In this document: piece after piece, positions 32,809-41,150 of the stretch | How positions within the stretch are numbered: the stretch's first letter is position 1 | Layout: each line of letters begins with the position of its first letter | Assembly (NCBI GenBank): GCA_963627445.1 | Contig: CAVGBM010000102.1 | Span: 1-48,025 of the forward strand | Direction: 5' to 3' | Length of the DNA: 48,025 bases | Origin: F23-B02 sp963627445 | Lineage (GTDB): Bacteria > Bacillota > Clostridia > Oscillospirales > Oscillospiraceae | The notes under the pieces: model-generated | The model's input: the letters and a program-made list of their open reading frames with translations, nothing else | Told to the model about the DNA's origin: nothing | The model's database searches: none | Program-made: the position numbers and the translations under genes

Positions 32809-32834
32809 ATGGGCGGTCATAACAGACCGCCCAT
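32809..32834 (+). repeat. Perfect hairpin between infB and rbfA
   Basis: ATGGGCGGTC (32809-32818) pairs perfectly with GACCGCCCAT (32825-32834) around ATAACA. No T-run follows, so it is unlikely to terminate transcription. It may stabilise or mark a processing site in the mRNA. Confidence 0.7.
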
Positions 32835-32855
32835 TCGACGATAGGAGGAAACGAT

Positions 32856-33218
32856 ATGCCTTCAAATAAATTAGCAAGAACAAACGACGATATTCAGCTT
32901 GTCATGAGCAAGCTGCTTCGTGAGATAAAGGATCCCCGCGTCAATCAGGGCATGATAAGCGTGACGAGGGTCGAGACCACCGGCGACCTGCGCTATAGCA
33001 AGATATGGCTGTCGGTCATGGGACTTCAGAACGAAAAAGAATTTAAAAAAGGTCTTAAATCCGCCGCAGGTTGGCTGCGCCGTGAGCTTGGCAGCAGCTT
33101 AAAGCTCAGAAACACACCCGAGCTCACCTTTGAGCTTGACCATAGCATCGAGTACGGTGCGCACATAAACGAGCTTATCAGCAATCTTGATATCAAGCAC
33201 GATGAGGACGAACAATGA
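32856..33218 (+). CDS. rbfA: Ribosome-binding factor A
   Basis: The 120-residue KH-fold protein has the RbfA pattern: early helix LARTNDDIQLVMSKLLREIKDPRV, then MISVTRVETTGDLRYSKIWLSVMG, and the end LTFELDHSIEYGAHINELI. RbfA binds the 30S subunit near helix 1 of 16S rRNA in late maturation. It follows the infB hairpin with AGGAGG before the ATG. Its stop overlaps the nrnA start in ATGA. Confidence 0.95.
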   Translation: MPSNKLARTNDDIQLVMSKLLREIKDPRVNQGMISVTRVETTGDLRYSKIWLSVMGLQNEKEFKKGLKSAAGWLRRELGSSLKLRNTPELTFELDHSIEYGAHINELISNLDIKHDEDEQ

Positions 33219-34147
33219 ACTACCGTGAGTGTGCCGAATGGCTTAGTAATCATGATAATATACTGCTGCTGACCCATGTCCGCCCCGACGGCGATACCCT
33301 CGGCAGCGCATCGGCGCTGTGCTCGGCTCTGCGCAGGTGCGGCAAAAAGGCGGCGCTTTTTAAAAATCCAGACATCACGCCCAAGTACATGAAATACATT
33401 GAGCAGTATGTCGATGCCGATTTTGCATATGACTGCGTTGTCGCCGTCGATGTCGCCGAAAAGCACATGTTCCCAGCAGGCTTTACCGGCGAGGCCGATG
33501 CGTGCATCGACCATCACCCGACAAATTCGCATTATGCAGCCGAGCTCCTGCTGCGCCCGGAAAAGGCATCCTGCGGCGAGGCGGTGCTTGAGGTCATAAA
33601 AGAGCTCAACGGCAATGTTACGCCCGAGGAGGCAAGCCTTTTGTACATGGCAGTCTCAACGGACTGCGGCTGCTTCCGCTACGCTAACGTCACGGCGGAG
33701 ACCTTTGCCGCTGCAAGCGAGCTTGCGTCATACGGCGCTTCGGTGCAGGCGCTCAACTTTGACCTGTTCCGTCAGGTGTCGAGAGCGAGGATCATTCTCG
33801 AGGGAGAGATATGCTCGGGACTTAAATTCTACAAAGACGGTGCGGTCGTTGTTGCGACCGTCACGATGGATATGATGAAAAATGCCGGTGCGACTGAGAA
33901 CGATTGCGACGACATTGCAGGCATACCCGGCAGAGTAGAGGGCTGCGTCGTGAGCATGGTCATTCGTGAGCTTAACAAAAGTAAATGCAAGATCTCGGTA
34001 AGATCGCAGCCGAGCTTTGACAGCGCAGCCCTGTGTGCCGTGTTCGGCGGTGGTGGGCACAAAATGGCCTCCGGCTGCACAATAAATGCTGACCCCGATA
34101 ATGTGCGTCAAATGATGATCGACGCTCTGGATAAGCTATGGGACTAA
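33215..34147 (+). CDS. nrnA: DHH/DHHA1 phosphoesterase, NrnA-like oligoribonuclease/pAp phosphatase
   Basis: This 310-residue enzyme has DHH motifs in order: THVRPDGDTLGSA, DVAEKH, the DHH triad within CIDHHPTNS, then the DHHA1 domain with FGGGGHKMASGCTI. NrnA degrades short RNA fragments and 3',5'-pAp, and related enzymes hydrolyse cyclic dinucleotide products. The position between rbfA and truB is typical of Firmicutes. It overlaps rbfA by ATGA and truB by 10 bases. Confidence 0.92.
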   Translation: MNYRECAEWLSNHDNILLLTHVRPDGDTLGSASALCSALRRCGKKAALFKNPDITPKYMKYIEQYVDADFAYDCVVAVDVAEKHMFPAGFTGEADACIDHHPTNSHYAAELLLRPEKASCGEAVLEVIKELNGNVTPEEASLLYMAVSTDCGCFRYANVTAETFAAASELASYGASVQALNFDLFRQVSRARIILEGEICSGLKFYKDGAVVVATVTMDMMKNAGATENDCDDIAGIPGRVEGCVVSMVIRELNKSKCKISVRSQPSFDSAALCAVFGGGGHKMASGCTINADPDNVRQMMIDALDKLWD

Positions 34148-35013
34148 ACGGGATAATACTTGTAGACAAGCCCTGTGACTGGACGAGCCACGATGTTGTC
34201 GGTAAGCTGCGCGGCATCCTGCATGAGCGCAGGATCGGCCACTCCGGCACGCTCGACCCGATGGCAACAGGTCTGCTTGTCGTGTTTGTCGGCAGAGCGA
34301 CGAGAGCTGTCGAGTTTGCCGAAGCCGACAGCAAGGAGTACATTGCCGGACTGCGCCTCGGTGTCTCGACCGACACGCAGGATACGACCGGCAACACATT
34401 GAAAACCACTGACATTGTCCCGTCAAGACCTCAGCTTGACCAAGCCCTTGAAGCCTTCAAGGGCGAGATAAGCCAGCTCCCGCCGATGTATTCGGCGATA
34501 AAGGTCGGCGGCAGGAAGCTCTACGAGCTTGCAAGACGGGGCGAAAGCGTTGAGCGTAAGCCGCGCAGGGTCACCATTGATAAGCTCGAGATAATCGGCG
34601 AAGATGACGGCAACTATATCCTTGATGTAGTGTGCTCCAAGGGAACGTATATCAGAACGCTATGCAATGATATTGGCGATGCCCTCGGCTGCGGCGGCTG
34701 CATGAGCTCGCTGCGCCGTGTGAAAGCCGGTGCGTTCACTATCGAGCAGGCGCACACGATAGACGAAATTCAGGCTGCCGCCGATAACGGCGAGCTCGAC
34801 AGCGTGATGATCCCTGTGGACAAGCTGTTTTCCGCATACCCTGCGCTCACCGTGAGCGACGCTGCGGACAAAAGGCTGCGCAACGGCAATATCATAAAGC
34901 TTGCCGCCCCGAACGGCACATATAGGGTCTACTCCGAGACCGGCGGCTTTCTGCTGCTCGGTGAGGTCAGGGACAATAAGCTCAAAACAATAAAAAGCTT
35001 CTTTGAGGTTTGA
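34138..35013 (+). CDS. truB: tRNA pseudouridine55 synthase TruB
   Basis: The 291-residue enzyme opens with GIILVDKPCDWTSHDVVGKLR and contains HSGTLDPMATGLLVV, where the Asp is the catalytic nucleophile, and KGTYIRTLCNDIGDALGCGG. A short PUA-like C-terminal region follows. TruB makes pseudouridine at position 55 of the T-loop of tRNAs. It starts inside nrnA and ends close to ribF. Confidence 0.96.
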   Translation: MGLNGIILVDKPCDWTSHDVVGKLRGILHERRIGHSGTLDPMATGLLVVFVGRATRAVEFAEADSKEYIAGLRLGVSTDTQDTTGNTLKTTDIVPSRPQLDQALEAFKGEISQLPPMYSAIKVGGRKLYELARRGESVERKPRRVTIDKLEIIGEDDGNYILDVVCSKGTYIRTLCNDIGDALGCGGCMSSLRRVKAGAFTIEQAHTIDEIQAAADNGELDSVMIPVDKLFSAYPALTVSDAADKRLRNGNIIKLAAPNGTYRVYSETGGFLLLGEVRDNKLKTIKSFFEV

Positions 35014-35014
35014 T

Positions 35015-35923
35015 ATGGCAGATACAAAAAGAGCAATGGCGCTCGGATTTTTCGACGGTGTGCATATAGGTCATGCCGCACTTTTAAACAAGACAAAGCA
35101 GCGAGCAGAGGAGATAGGCGCAATGCCCTCCGTGCTGACCTTTGATGTCCACCCCGATACGCTCGTTTTCGGCGCTGAGGTGCCGCTTATAAACAGCGCC
35201 ATCGGCAGAAAGGGCATTATAAACCGCTGCTTCGGCATCGATAATGTCGTGTTCATCCACTTTAACCAAAAGGTCATGCACATGGACTGGCACGAGTTTA
35301 TCGACGAGCTGATACAGGAACTCGGCATAGCATGGCTCGTCGTCGGACATGATTTCTGCTTCGGCTACAAGGGGCTCGGCACCGCGCCGAGACTCAAGGA
35401 ATACTGCGAGGAAAAGGGAATTGGCTGCGATATCATCGAGCCCGTGTGCCGTGACGGCGTTGTCGTAAGCTCGACCGAGATACGAAAGCTCATCCAAAAC
35501 GGCGAGATCGAAAAGGCAAACGAGCTCTTAGGCCACCCGCACATGCTGTCGGACACCGTGCGCTCGGGCTACCATCTCGGCACGAAAATGGGCACCCCGA
35601 CTATCAATATGAAGATACCCGAGGGCGTTGTTGTACCACGCCACGGCGTGTATGCCGCCAAGGTCGTCCTTGACGACGGCTCGGAGCACATCTCCGTTAC
35701 CAATGTCGGCGTGCGCCCCACGGTCAGCGACAGCGGCGCTGTCAGCGTCGAGAGCTTCATCCTCGATTTTGAGGGTAACCTCTATGACCGGCAGGCGAGA
35801 GTCGAGTTTTACGGATTTCTGCGTGACGAGCAGAAGTTTGACGACATTGCCCGTCTCGGCGAGCAGATAAAGCTCGATGCCCAGCATACGAGGGAGTTTT
35901 TCGCCAAAAATAATAAGACTTGA
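35015..35923 (+). CDS. ribF: Bifunctional riboflavin kinase/FAD synthetase
   Basis: This 302-residue enzyme has an N-terminal FAD synthetase domain (ALGFFDGVHIGHAALL, VVGHDFCFGYKGLG, SSTEIRKLIQNGEI) and a C-terminal riboflavin kinase domain (GTKMGTPTINMKIP, VGVRPTV, ESFILDF). It makes FMN and FAD from riboflavin. A TTG at 35003 extends the frame, but GAGG (35005-35008) directs ATG 35015. It is the last gene of the rimP operon; the N-terminal part before the first motif is short, as is common in clostridia. Confidence 0.95.
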   Translation: MADTKRAMALGFFDGVHIGHAALLNKTKQRAEEIGAMPSVLTFDVHPDTLVFGAEVPLINSAIGRKGIINRCFGIDNVVFIHFNQKVMHMDWHEFIDELIQELGIAWLVVGHDFCFGYKGLGTAPRLKEYCEEKGIGCDIIEPVCRDGVVVSSTEIRKLIQNGEIEKANELLGHPHMLSDTVRSGYHLGTKMGTPTINMKIPEGVVVPRHGVYAAKVVLDDGSEHISVTNVGVRPTVSDSGAVSVESFILDFEGNLYDRQARVEFYGFLRDEQKFDDIARLGEQIKLDAQHTREFFAKNNKT

Positions 35924-35934
35924 GAAAATTAAAG

Positions 35935-35964
35935 TTGCTCATTATAAACAGCGTATGTTAATAT
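35935..35964 (+). promoter_or_regulatory. Possible promoter of the deacetylase gene
   Basis: TTGCTC (35935-35940), 18 bases, TAATAT (35959-35964). It is a weak match, but it lies at the right distance before the gene at 36002. Confidence 0.4.
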
Positions 35965-36001
35965 ACTGTACAGATGATATAGAAAAGCAGGTGAGTGAAC
36001 G

Positions 36002-37444
36002 ATGAATGAGCTGAAAACCAAGTTTTCACACAAGCTTCAGCGGCTTTGGGATACGCTGCTGTACATATTCGGACCTAAAAAAGTTGCGGTGCTCTGCGTT
36101 GCTACGATGACCGTGATGATGCTTGTGCTGACCATCAGCGTTCGCTCATGCAGCGGCGTTGGCGACAGCGGCCAGAATACTGACCCTGTGATAGCCGAAC
36201 GCAATACCGTGACCTCCAAGGTCACCGGCAAGCAGCTTCCCAAGACCGCGTCCGCGCTTAAGAAGGAGGCCGACACGATCGCGGCGTCATATGATTATGA
36301 CAAGGCGCTCGCGCTTGTTAACGAGTATGAGAATGCGTACGATAATGCCGAGGACTGCTCGGCGTATAAGCAGGAGCTTGAGACGCAGAAGGCTCAGTGT
36401 ACCCGCTGGGAGGATACGACCCATATCCCGCATATATTCTTCCACAGTCTTATCGCCGACACCGACAGAGCCTTTGACGGTGACGAGGATGAGGATGGCT
36501 ACAACTTGTATATGACCACCATCAGCGAGTTTAACGCCATCATGGAGCAGATGTACGCAAGAGGCTATGTCCTTGTGGATATCCACGATATGATAAAGCA
36601 GGTTAAGACCGACGACGGCAGCACCGTTTACCGTCAGGGCGACATTTACCTGCCCGCGGGCAAAAAGCCCTTTGTTCTCTCCGTTGACGATGTGAATTAT
36701 TATAAATACATGACCGACGGCAACGGTGACGGCTATGCTGATGCCAAGGGCGACGGCTTTGCGCATAAGCTTATCATCGGCAAGGACGGCAAGGTCACGA
36801 ATGAGTATTACGAAAAGGATGGCACTCTGGTCACCGGCAGCTATGATGTCATGCCGCTGCTTGAGGACTTTATAGAAAAGCACCCCGATTTTTCCTACCG
36901 CGGAGCAAGGGGTATCCTTGCAGTCACCGGCTTCGAGGGCGTTTTCGGCTACCATACGCATCCCGATTGGAAGGAAAAGCTGACCGCCGATGAGTATAAC
37001 AAAGAGGTCGAACAGGCCAAGGCTGTTTCCGAGGCGATAAAAAAGCAGGGCTGGACGATAGCGTCGCATAGCTATGCGCATTTCGGCTATGGCAGCTGCG
37101 ACACATATGAGCATGCGCTGGATGTCCAGAAATGGGCCGATCAGGTGAAGCCCATCGTCGGAGAGACCGACGTTCTCATTTACCCCTTCGGTGAGGATAT
37201 CGCAGGAGCCGAGGAATACACGGGCGTAAAGTTCAAGACAATGTATGACGCGGGCTTCCGCATATTCTGCAATGTCGACGCCTCGCAGGACTACTGGGTG
37301 CAGATCCACGACGGCTATATGCGTCAGGGCAGAATAAACCTTGACGGCTACCGGCTGTACCATTCGCCGAACCTCATTAAGAGCCTCATCGACGCAAGTA
37401 CCGTTATCGACAGCGCAAGACCCACGCCTGTCCCGAGCATATAA
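36002..37444 (+). CDS. Membrane-anchored divergent polysaccharide deacetylase
   Basis: The 480-residue protein has a basic N-terminus, one transmembrane helix (about 27-47), a Lys/Glu/Ala-rich helical stretch (80-135) and a NodB-like domain. The metal site is suggested by SVDD (D229, D230) and HSYAH (H356, H360), with IYPFGEDI (about 393-400) in place of the RPPYG motif. Between motifs 1 and 2 is a Ca-loop-like segment DGNGDGYADAKGDG (239-252); another acidic run is near 160-166. The expected role is removal of acetyl groups from a wall glycan outside the membrane; the exact substrate is unknown. It stands alone with a terminator after it. Confidence 0.8.
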   Translation: MNELKTKFSHKLQRLWDTLLYIFGPKKVAVLCVATMTVMMLVLTISVRSCSGVGDSGQNTDPVIAERNTVTSKVTGKQLPKTASALKKEADTIAASYDYDKALALVNEYENAYDNAEDCSAYKQELETQKAQCTRWEDTTHIPHIFFHSLIADTDRAFDGDEDEDGYNLYMTTISEFNAIMEQMYARGYVLVDIHDMIKQVKTDDGSTVYRQGDIYLPAGKKPFVLSVDDVNYYKYMTDGNGDGYADAKGDGFAHKLIIGKDGKVTNEYYEKDGTLVTGSYDVMPLLEDFIEKHPDFSYRGARGILAVTGFEGVFGYHTHPDWKEKLTADEYNKEVEQAKAVSEAIKKQGWTIASHSYAHFGYGSCDTYEHALDVQKWADQVKPIVGETDVLIYPFGEDIAGAEEYTGVKFKTMYDAGFRIFCNVDASQDYWVQIHDGYMRQGRINLDGYRLYHSPNLIKSLIDASTVIDSARPTPVPSI

Positions 37445-37453
37445 ATAAAAATC

Positions 37454-37484
37454 AAGCTCCGGCGTTTTACGCCGGAGCTTTTAG
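37454..37484. terminator. Bidirectional terminator
   Basis: AAGCTCCGGCG (37454-37464) pairs with CGCCGGAGCTT (37470-37480) around TTTTA. On the minus strand a TTTTTATTTAT tract follows, so it is a good terminator for the minus-strand operon; the plus-strand T-tract is shorter. Confidence 0.85.
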
Positions 37485-37485
37485 C

Positions 37486-38151
37486 TTAAATTTTCTCTTT
37501 TTCGCCGTCCATGAACATGAATACGAACGAAATTATAAGCAGCACCGAGCTGCATATGATTGCTTTTTCGTGCCAGATGCCGATAAAGAAGTTGCCGATA
37601 ACAGCGCCCATAACAAAGCAGCCGATAATGCCGTAGTACAGTGCGGCGCTGACAAGATGCTCTCGATCCTTGGTATTCATGTATTGACAGAGATGCTGTG
37701 TTCCGCTGCGGATATTGCCGATACACATCGTTGTTGCAATGCTGTTGCCGCGAATTTTCCTGAAGCTTTCTACCTGAATGCCGCAGGCAAAGGAAATGAG
37801 CGAGTTTGCGATGATGTTCTGCGTCAGCGGAATAAACGCAACAGCAGTGAGTATCACAGCCTCGGATATGACGGATATCTGCCGCCAGTGCAGCAGGTGC
37901 TGCCCCTTCACACGAACAAGCTCGGCTGCTGCAATGCCGAGTACAAATGCGAGCACGGGAAGAAAGTATTGAAGTGCGCCCGAGAAATTGCCCTCGGACA
38001 GCTTAACGCCGAAAAGCAAAATGTTGCCCGTCTGCGCGTTTGCGAACACTTCGTCGCGCTGGATATATGAATATGCATCCATAAATCCGCCGGACACAGC
38101 AAGAATTGCGCCGAGGCGGATGGATTCGGACATTTGTTTTGTGCTTTTCAT
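37486..38151 (-). CDS. YoaK family membrane protein (DUF1275)
   Basis: This 221-residue protein has about six membrane segments and the DUF1275 motifs: GGFMDAYSYIQRDEVFANAQTGNILLFGVKLSEG near the N-terminus and the ACGIQVESFRKIRGNSIATTMCIGNIRS block. The family is widespread and its function is unknown; it has been suggested to be a small transporter. It begins 15 bases after the stop of the preceding minus-strand gene and probably shares its transcript. The ribosome binding site (AAGGCG) is weak. Confidence 0.9.
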   Translation of the reverse strand: MKSTKQMSESIRLGAILAVSGGFMDAYSYIQRDEVFANAQTGNILLFGVKLSEGNFSGALQYFLPVLAFVLGIAAAELVRVKGQHLLHWRQISVISEAVILTAVAFIPLTQNIIANSLISFACGIQVESFRKIRGNSIATTMCIGNIRSGTQHLCQYMNTKDREHLVSAALYYGIIGCFVMGAVIGNFFIGIWHEKAIICSSVLLIISFVFMFMDGEKEKI

Positions 38152-38166
38152 GGGTCTGCGCCTTCT

Positions 38167-38967
38167 TTATTCGCCGGTGCAGACCAGCATTTTTTCCCTG
38201 CACGAGGAAATGACCGCATCAATGCTGTCAAGATGCTCAAGAATTTGCTTTTCAAACTCATGCAGCGGCAAAAGCACGCCTATCTCGTCAAATCTGCCGC
38301 AGCTGCTGTCACCGGTGTCCTGACCGTAGTATACGGCGGCGGACGGTGCAATGCACTGTATTTCGCAGAATGCGTCCCAAATTATCGCATACGCTTCAGC
38401 CTCGGTCATGCCGAGGGCGGCAGTGTCTGGCAGCTCGTAAAGAGCGAGTATGCCGCGGCGGCGGTTGCAGAGCTTTTCCTCGATATCCAAGCCGTCGGTG
38501 TACGAACGGGCAATGTCATAGCCGTCGGCAAGAAACAGGTCAGAGCCCTCTGTGCAGTTATGGTGCTGCCTTACCTCGGCGAGCCTTGCAAGCTCCTTTG
38601 AGGTCGGCTTTTTCTCGTCGTCAAACAGGGAAGTGTCAACACAATGGCCGTCCTTGTCCGTCAATAGATGGGGATTCATGCCGGCCTTGCCGTGAAAACG
38701 TTTGGGTATAAGATATGCCTCTCTTAAAAGGTCAAACATGCCGCGTCCGCATATCTCAAGCAAAAGCGCGCTGATATCGCGCTTTTCGTATGCGTTAAAA
38801 AGCACTCTTGCAAAATGCGTGGGGTCGTCATCGGGCATGAGCTCGTCGATATCAAGGCGGCTGTAGAACAGATCGCTCAGCCTTGTGCAAGCGCCCGGGG
38901 AGTTTAATATCTTTGCAAAGATGGCTTCAACATCTTCTTCATGAGGAATGCTCGGTATGGTTGACAT
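38167..38967 (-). CDS. Hypothetical protein (266 aa)
   Basis: I do not recognise this soluble protein. It is acidic with few distinctive motifs. Visible features are a CDLF-like Leu/Asp-rich N-terminal half (LSDLFYSRLDIDELMPDDDP), a His-Cys pair in VRQHHNCTEGSDLFL, and a C-terminal CREKMLVCTGE. There is no signal peptide or membrane helix. GTG 38976 would extend it by three codons but lies 2 bases from the AAAGGA site; ATG 38967, 11 bases from it, is more plausible. It lies 27 bases after the exonuclease gene and 15 before the DUF1275 gene, so the three are likely co-transcribed. Length and codon use look like a genuine gene. Confidence 0.75.
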   Translation of the reverse strand: MSTIPSIPHEEDVEAIFAKILNSPGACTRLSDLFYSRLDIDELMPDDDPTHFARVLFNAYEKRDISALLLEICGRGMFDLLREAYLIPKRFHGKAGMNPHLLTDKDGHCVDTSLFDDEKKPTSKELARLAEVRQHHNCTEGSDLFLADGYDIARSYTDGLDIEEKLCNRRRGILALYELPDTAALGMTEAEAYAIIWDAFCEIQCIAPSAAVYYGQDTGDSSCGRFDEIGVLLPLHEFEKQILEHLDSIDAVISSCREKMLVCTGE

Positions 38968-38994
38968 GACTGTCACTGTCCTTTCGGAATAAGC

Positions 38995-39981
38995 TTACTG
39001 CTTGACTGCGGGTCTGTTTTTCTTCGGTGAGCGGCCGCTGCGGCCACGACGGCGGGAGAGTGCGGCCTTTGTTCTGTAAAAATCGAGCGTATCGTCGTCG
39101 GCCTTGTAAACGAGCCTGTTTGCCGCCCATGTGTCATCCTCATGCTTGCGGAACTTCAGCCTTAACAGATAGCTCCCGCAGTCGGGGCAGGTGTAGATGT
39201 TCATGTAGCGCTGATCGCCCTGGTTTATCCAACGCTGGGATGTAAGCGCCTTGCCGCAGTCGGGGCAGGGGAGCTTCACGAGCTTTTCGTCGGCAAATGC
39301 CTCAGACTTGCTGATGTAACCGGGGAAAACAAGGTGCTCGATCGGCTCGGGACCGTTGTTCTCATTGGAGGGCTGCTTGTGGCTGCGCAGAGAGAGCATC
39401 CTCGCCGCGTCCTCATACTCGGAAAGTCCCTTGGCGATGTCAAGCTTCGTGCAGACAAGCGCGGTGTTGTACGCATCGCCGAGAGCGTCGTGGGCGACCC
39501 TCGTCTGCTCGATGCCGAAATGCTCCATCGCCGTTGCGAGCGATTTTTGATTTTTGTCGCCGTCAGTCTGCATATTATATATAAGCTGCAGATTGATCCA
39601 GTTGGCGATCCAGTCCCAGTCAAGGTCATGTATAATGATGTTCTGCTCCATGATGCCGCGGTCATCGCAGCCCCAGGTGAGGAAGGTCACACCGTCGCCG
39701 CACCATTCGCGGAACTGCTCAAAAGCGTCGCGGAAGCTGTGCCCCTTTGCAAGACGCTCCTTGTCAAAGCCGGTGAGCTTCTTGACCTTATAGTGCATGC
39801 GCTTAAAGTACACGGGCTTGACATCGATAGTAAATTCCTCAGCCGGCTGCAAATTCTCGTCAAGCTTGACTGCGCCTATCTCGATAATTTCACCCCTGAG
39901 CTTTATGGGGAGCTTGTTGAATACGGAGGATTTGGAGCTCATAGCCTGATTCCATTCCAAATCGACCACGATATAGTTCAT
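38995..39981 (-). CDS. DEDDh 3'-5' exonuclease domain protein with C-terminal zinc ribbon
   Basis: The 328-residue protein has an RNase T/DnaQ-like exonuclease domain: D7 and E9 in VVDLEWNQ, an Asp in TWGCDDRGI (near 106), and H164-x4-D169 in AHDALGDA, so all DEDDh residues are present. After a linker rich in Asn and Ser comes a zinc ribbon with C239-x2-C242 and C265-x2-C268, then a strongly basic tail (RRRGRSGRSPKKNRP). The N-terminal part resembles KapD-type exonucleases; the ribbon and tail suggest nucleic acid binding. AAGGAT precedes the ATG. It is the first gene of a minus-strand operon; a TATAAT at 40016-40021 (minus) is a possible -10 element. Confidence 0.85.
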   Translation of the reverse strand: MNYIVVDLEWNQAMSSKSSVFNKLPIKLRGEIIEIGAVKLDENLQPAEEFTIDVKPVYFKRMHYKVKKLTGFDKERLAKGHSFRDAFEQFREWCGDGVTFLTWGCDDRGIMEQNIIIHDLDWDWIANWINLQLIYNMQTDGDKNQKSLATAMEHFGIEQTRVAHDALGDAYNTALVCTKLDIAKGLSEYEDAARMLSLRSHKQPSNENNGPEPIEHLVFPGYISKSEAFADEKLVKLPCPDCGKALTSQRWINQGDQRYMNIYTCPDCGSYLLRLKFRKHEDDTWAANRLVYKADDDTLDFYRTKAALSRRRGRSGRSPKKNRPAVKQ

Positions 39982-40064
39982 AATTGATCATCCTTGTCTT
40001 ATATTACAAAGCGACATTATAACATAATACTTTGCCTTATGCACTACTTTTTTGAAATATATAT

Positions 40065-40093
40065 TTGCCCTTAGAGGCGCACTGTGGTATACT
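40065..40093 (+). promoter_or_regulatory. Promoter of ddl-murF
   Basis: TTGCCC (40065-40070), 17 bases, TATACT (40088-40093). An AGGAGG ribosome binding site follows about 15 bases later. Confidence 0.7.
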
Positions 40094-40118
40094 CCCAATA
40101 TATTAAGGAGGTGTCGTT

Positions 40119-41150
40119 ATGAATATAGCGGTTATATGCGGCGGTTTGTCAAGCGAAAGAGATGTTTCCATCACAAGCGGAACAAATGCGGCAAGGGCAC
40201 TGCGTGAGCAGGGACATAAGGTCGTGCTGGTCGACCTGTTTTACGGTTACGACGGTGAGTATAACGACCCCAAGGAGCTTTATGAGCGTGAGCAGCAGGA
40301 TATCCAGTATTCTGTCAAGGAGGAAACTCCGGATTTTGATAAGCTTCTCGCCGAGGGCAAGGGCTCGAGGATAGGCAGCAATGTCATTGAGATATGCCGC
40401 GCTGCGGATATATGCTTCCTCGCGCTGCACGGTCAGGACGGCGAGGACGGCAAGATACAGGCAACGCTGGATATGCATGGCGTTAAGTACACCGGCAGCG
40501 GCTACCTCGGCAGCGCTATCGCGATGAACAAAGAGCTTTCGAAGATAATGTTCCGTGCAAACGGCATACCCACACCGGCAGGGATAGTCCTCGAAAAGGG
40601 AGCAGAGAAGTACGACGATGTCGGCTTCCCATGTGTTGTGAAGCCCTGCTCGGGCGGCTCAAGCGTTGGTACATCTATCGTCCGCAGCCGCGATGAGTAC
40701 GATGCCGCGCTCGAATTTGCGTTTAAGTACGAATCACATGTCCTGGTCGAAAAGTATGTAAAGGGCAGGGAATTTACCGTCGGCGTTCTCGCCGGCAAGG
40801 CAATGCCCGTTATCGAGATAATCCCCAAAAACGGCTGGTATGACTACAAAAATAAGTATCAGGCAGGTATGACGGAGGAAATTTGCCCCGCCCAGATCAG
40901 CGCAGAGGATACCGACCGCTTGCAGCGTCTTGCCGAGCGTGTCGCCGCGGCGCTAATGATCGATGTCTACTTCCGTGCAGACTTCCTTATGGATGAGACA
41001 GATGGCGAGATCTACTGCCTTGAGGCCAACACGCTCCCGGGAATGACCCCGACAAGCCTGGTCCCGCAGATGGCAAGGGAAATGGGCATGAGCTTCCCGC
41101 AGCTTTGCGACAGGATCATTGAAGTTTCAATGGAGAAGTACGATAAATGA
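40119..41150 (+). CDS. ddl: D-alanine-D-alanine ligase
   Basis: This 343-residue ATP-grasp enzyme has the N-terminal CGGLSSERDVSITSG motif, the LHGQDGEDGKIQ block, PCSGGSSVGTS and the C-terminal EANTLPGMTPTSLVPQMA. The omega-loop reads YDYKNKY, the type found in true D-Ala-D-Ala ligases, rather than the VanA type that makes D-Ala-D-lactate. It supplies the dipeptide that MurF, encoded next, adds to the precursor. The ATG follows a perfect AAGGAGG, and the stop overlaps murF in ATGA. Confidence 0.96.
   Translation: MNIAVICGGLSSERDVSITSGTNAARALREQGHKVVLVDLFYGYDGEYNDPKELYEREQQDIQYSVKEETPDFDKLLAEGKGSRIGSNVIEICRAADICFLALHGQDGEDGKIQATLDMHGVKYTGSGYLGSAIAMNKELSKIMFRANGIPTPAGIVLEKGAEKYDDVGFPCVVKPCSGGSSVGTSIVRSRDEYDAALEFAFKYESHVLVEKYVKGREFTVGVLAGKAMPVIEIIPKNGWYDYKNKYQAGMTEEICPAQISAEDTDRLQRLAERVAAALMIDVYFRADFLMDETDGEIYCLEANTLPGMTPTSLVPQMAREMGMSFPQLCDRIIEVSMEKYDK

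Noticed and set aside
30516..32810. A 764-codon open frame on the minus strand opposite infB
   Set aside because: It is a shadow of infB caused by codon usage; it has no ribosome binding site or recognisable domain, and the plus-strand gene is a full IF-2.
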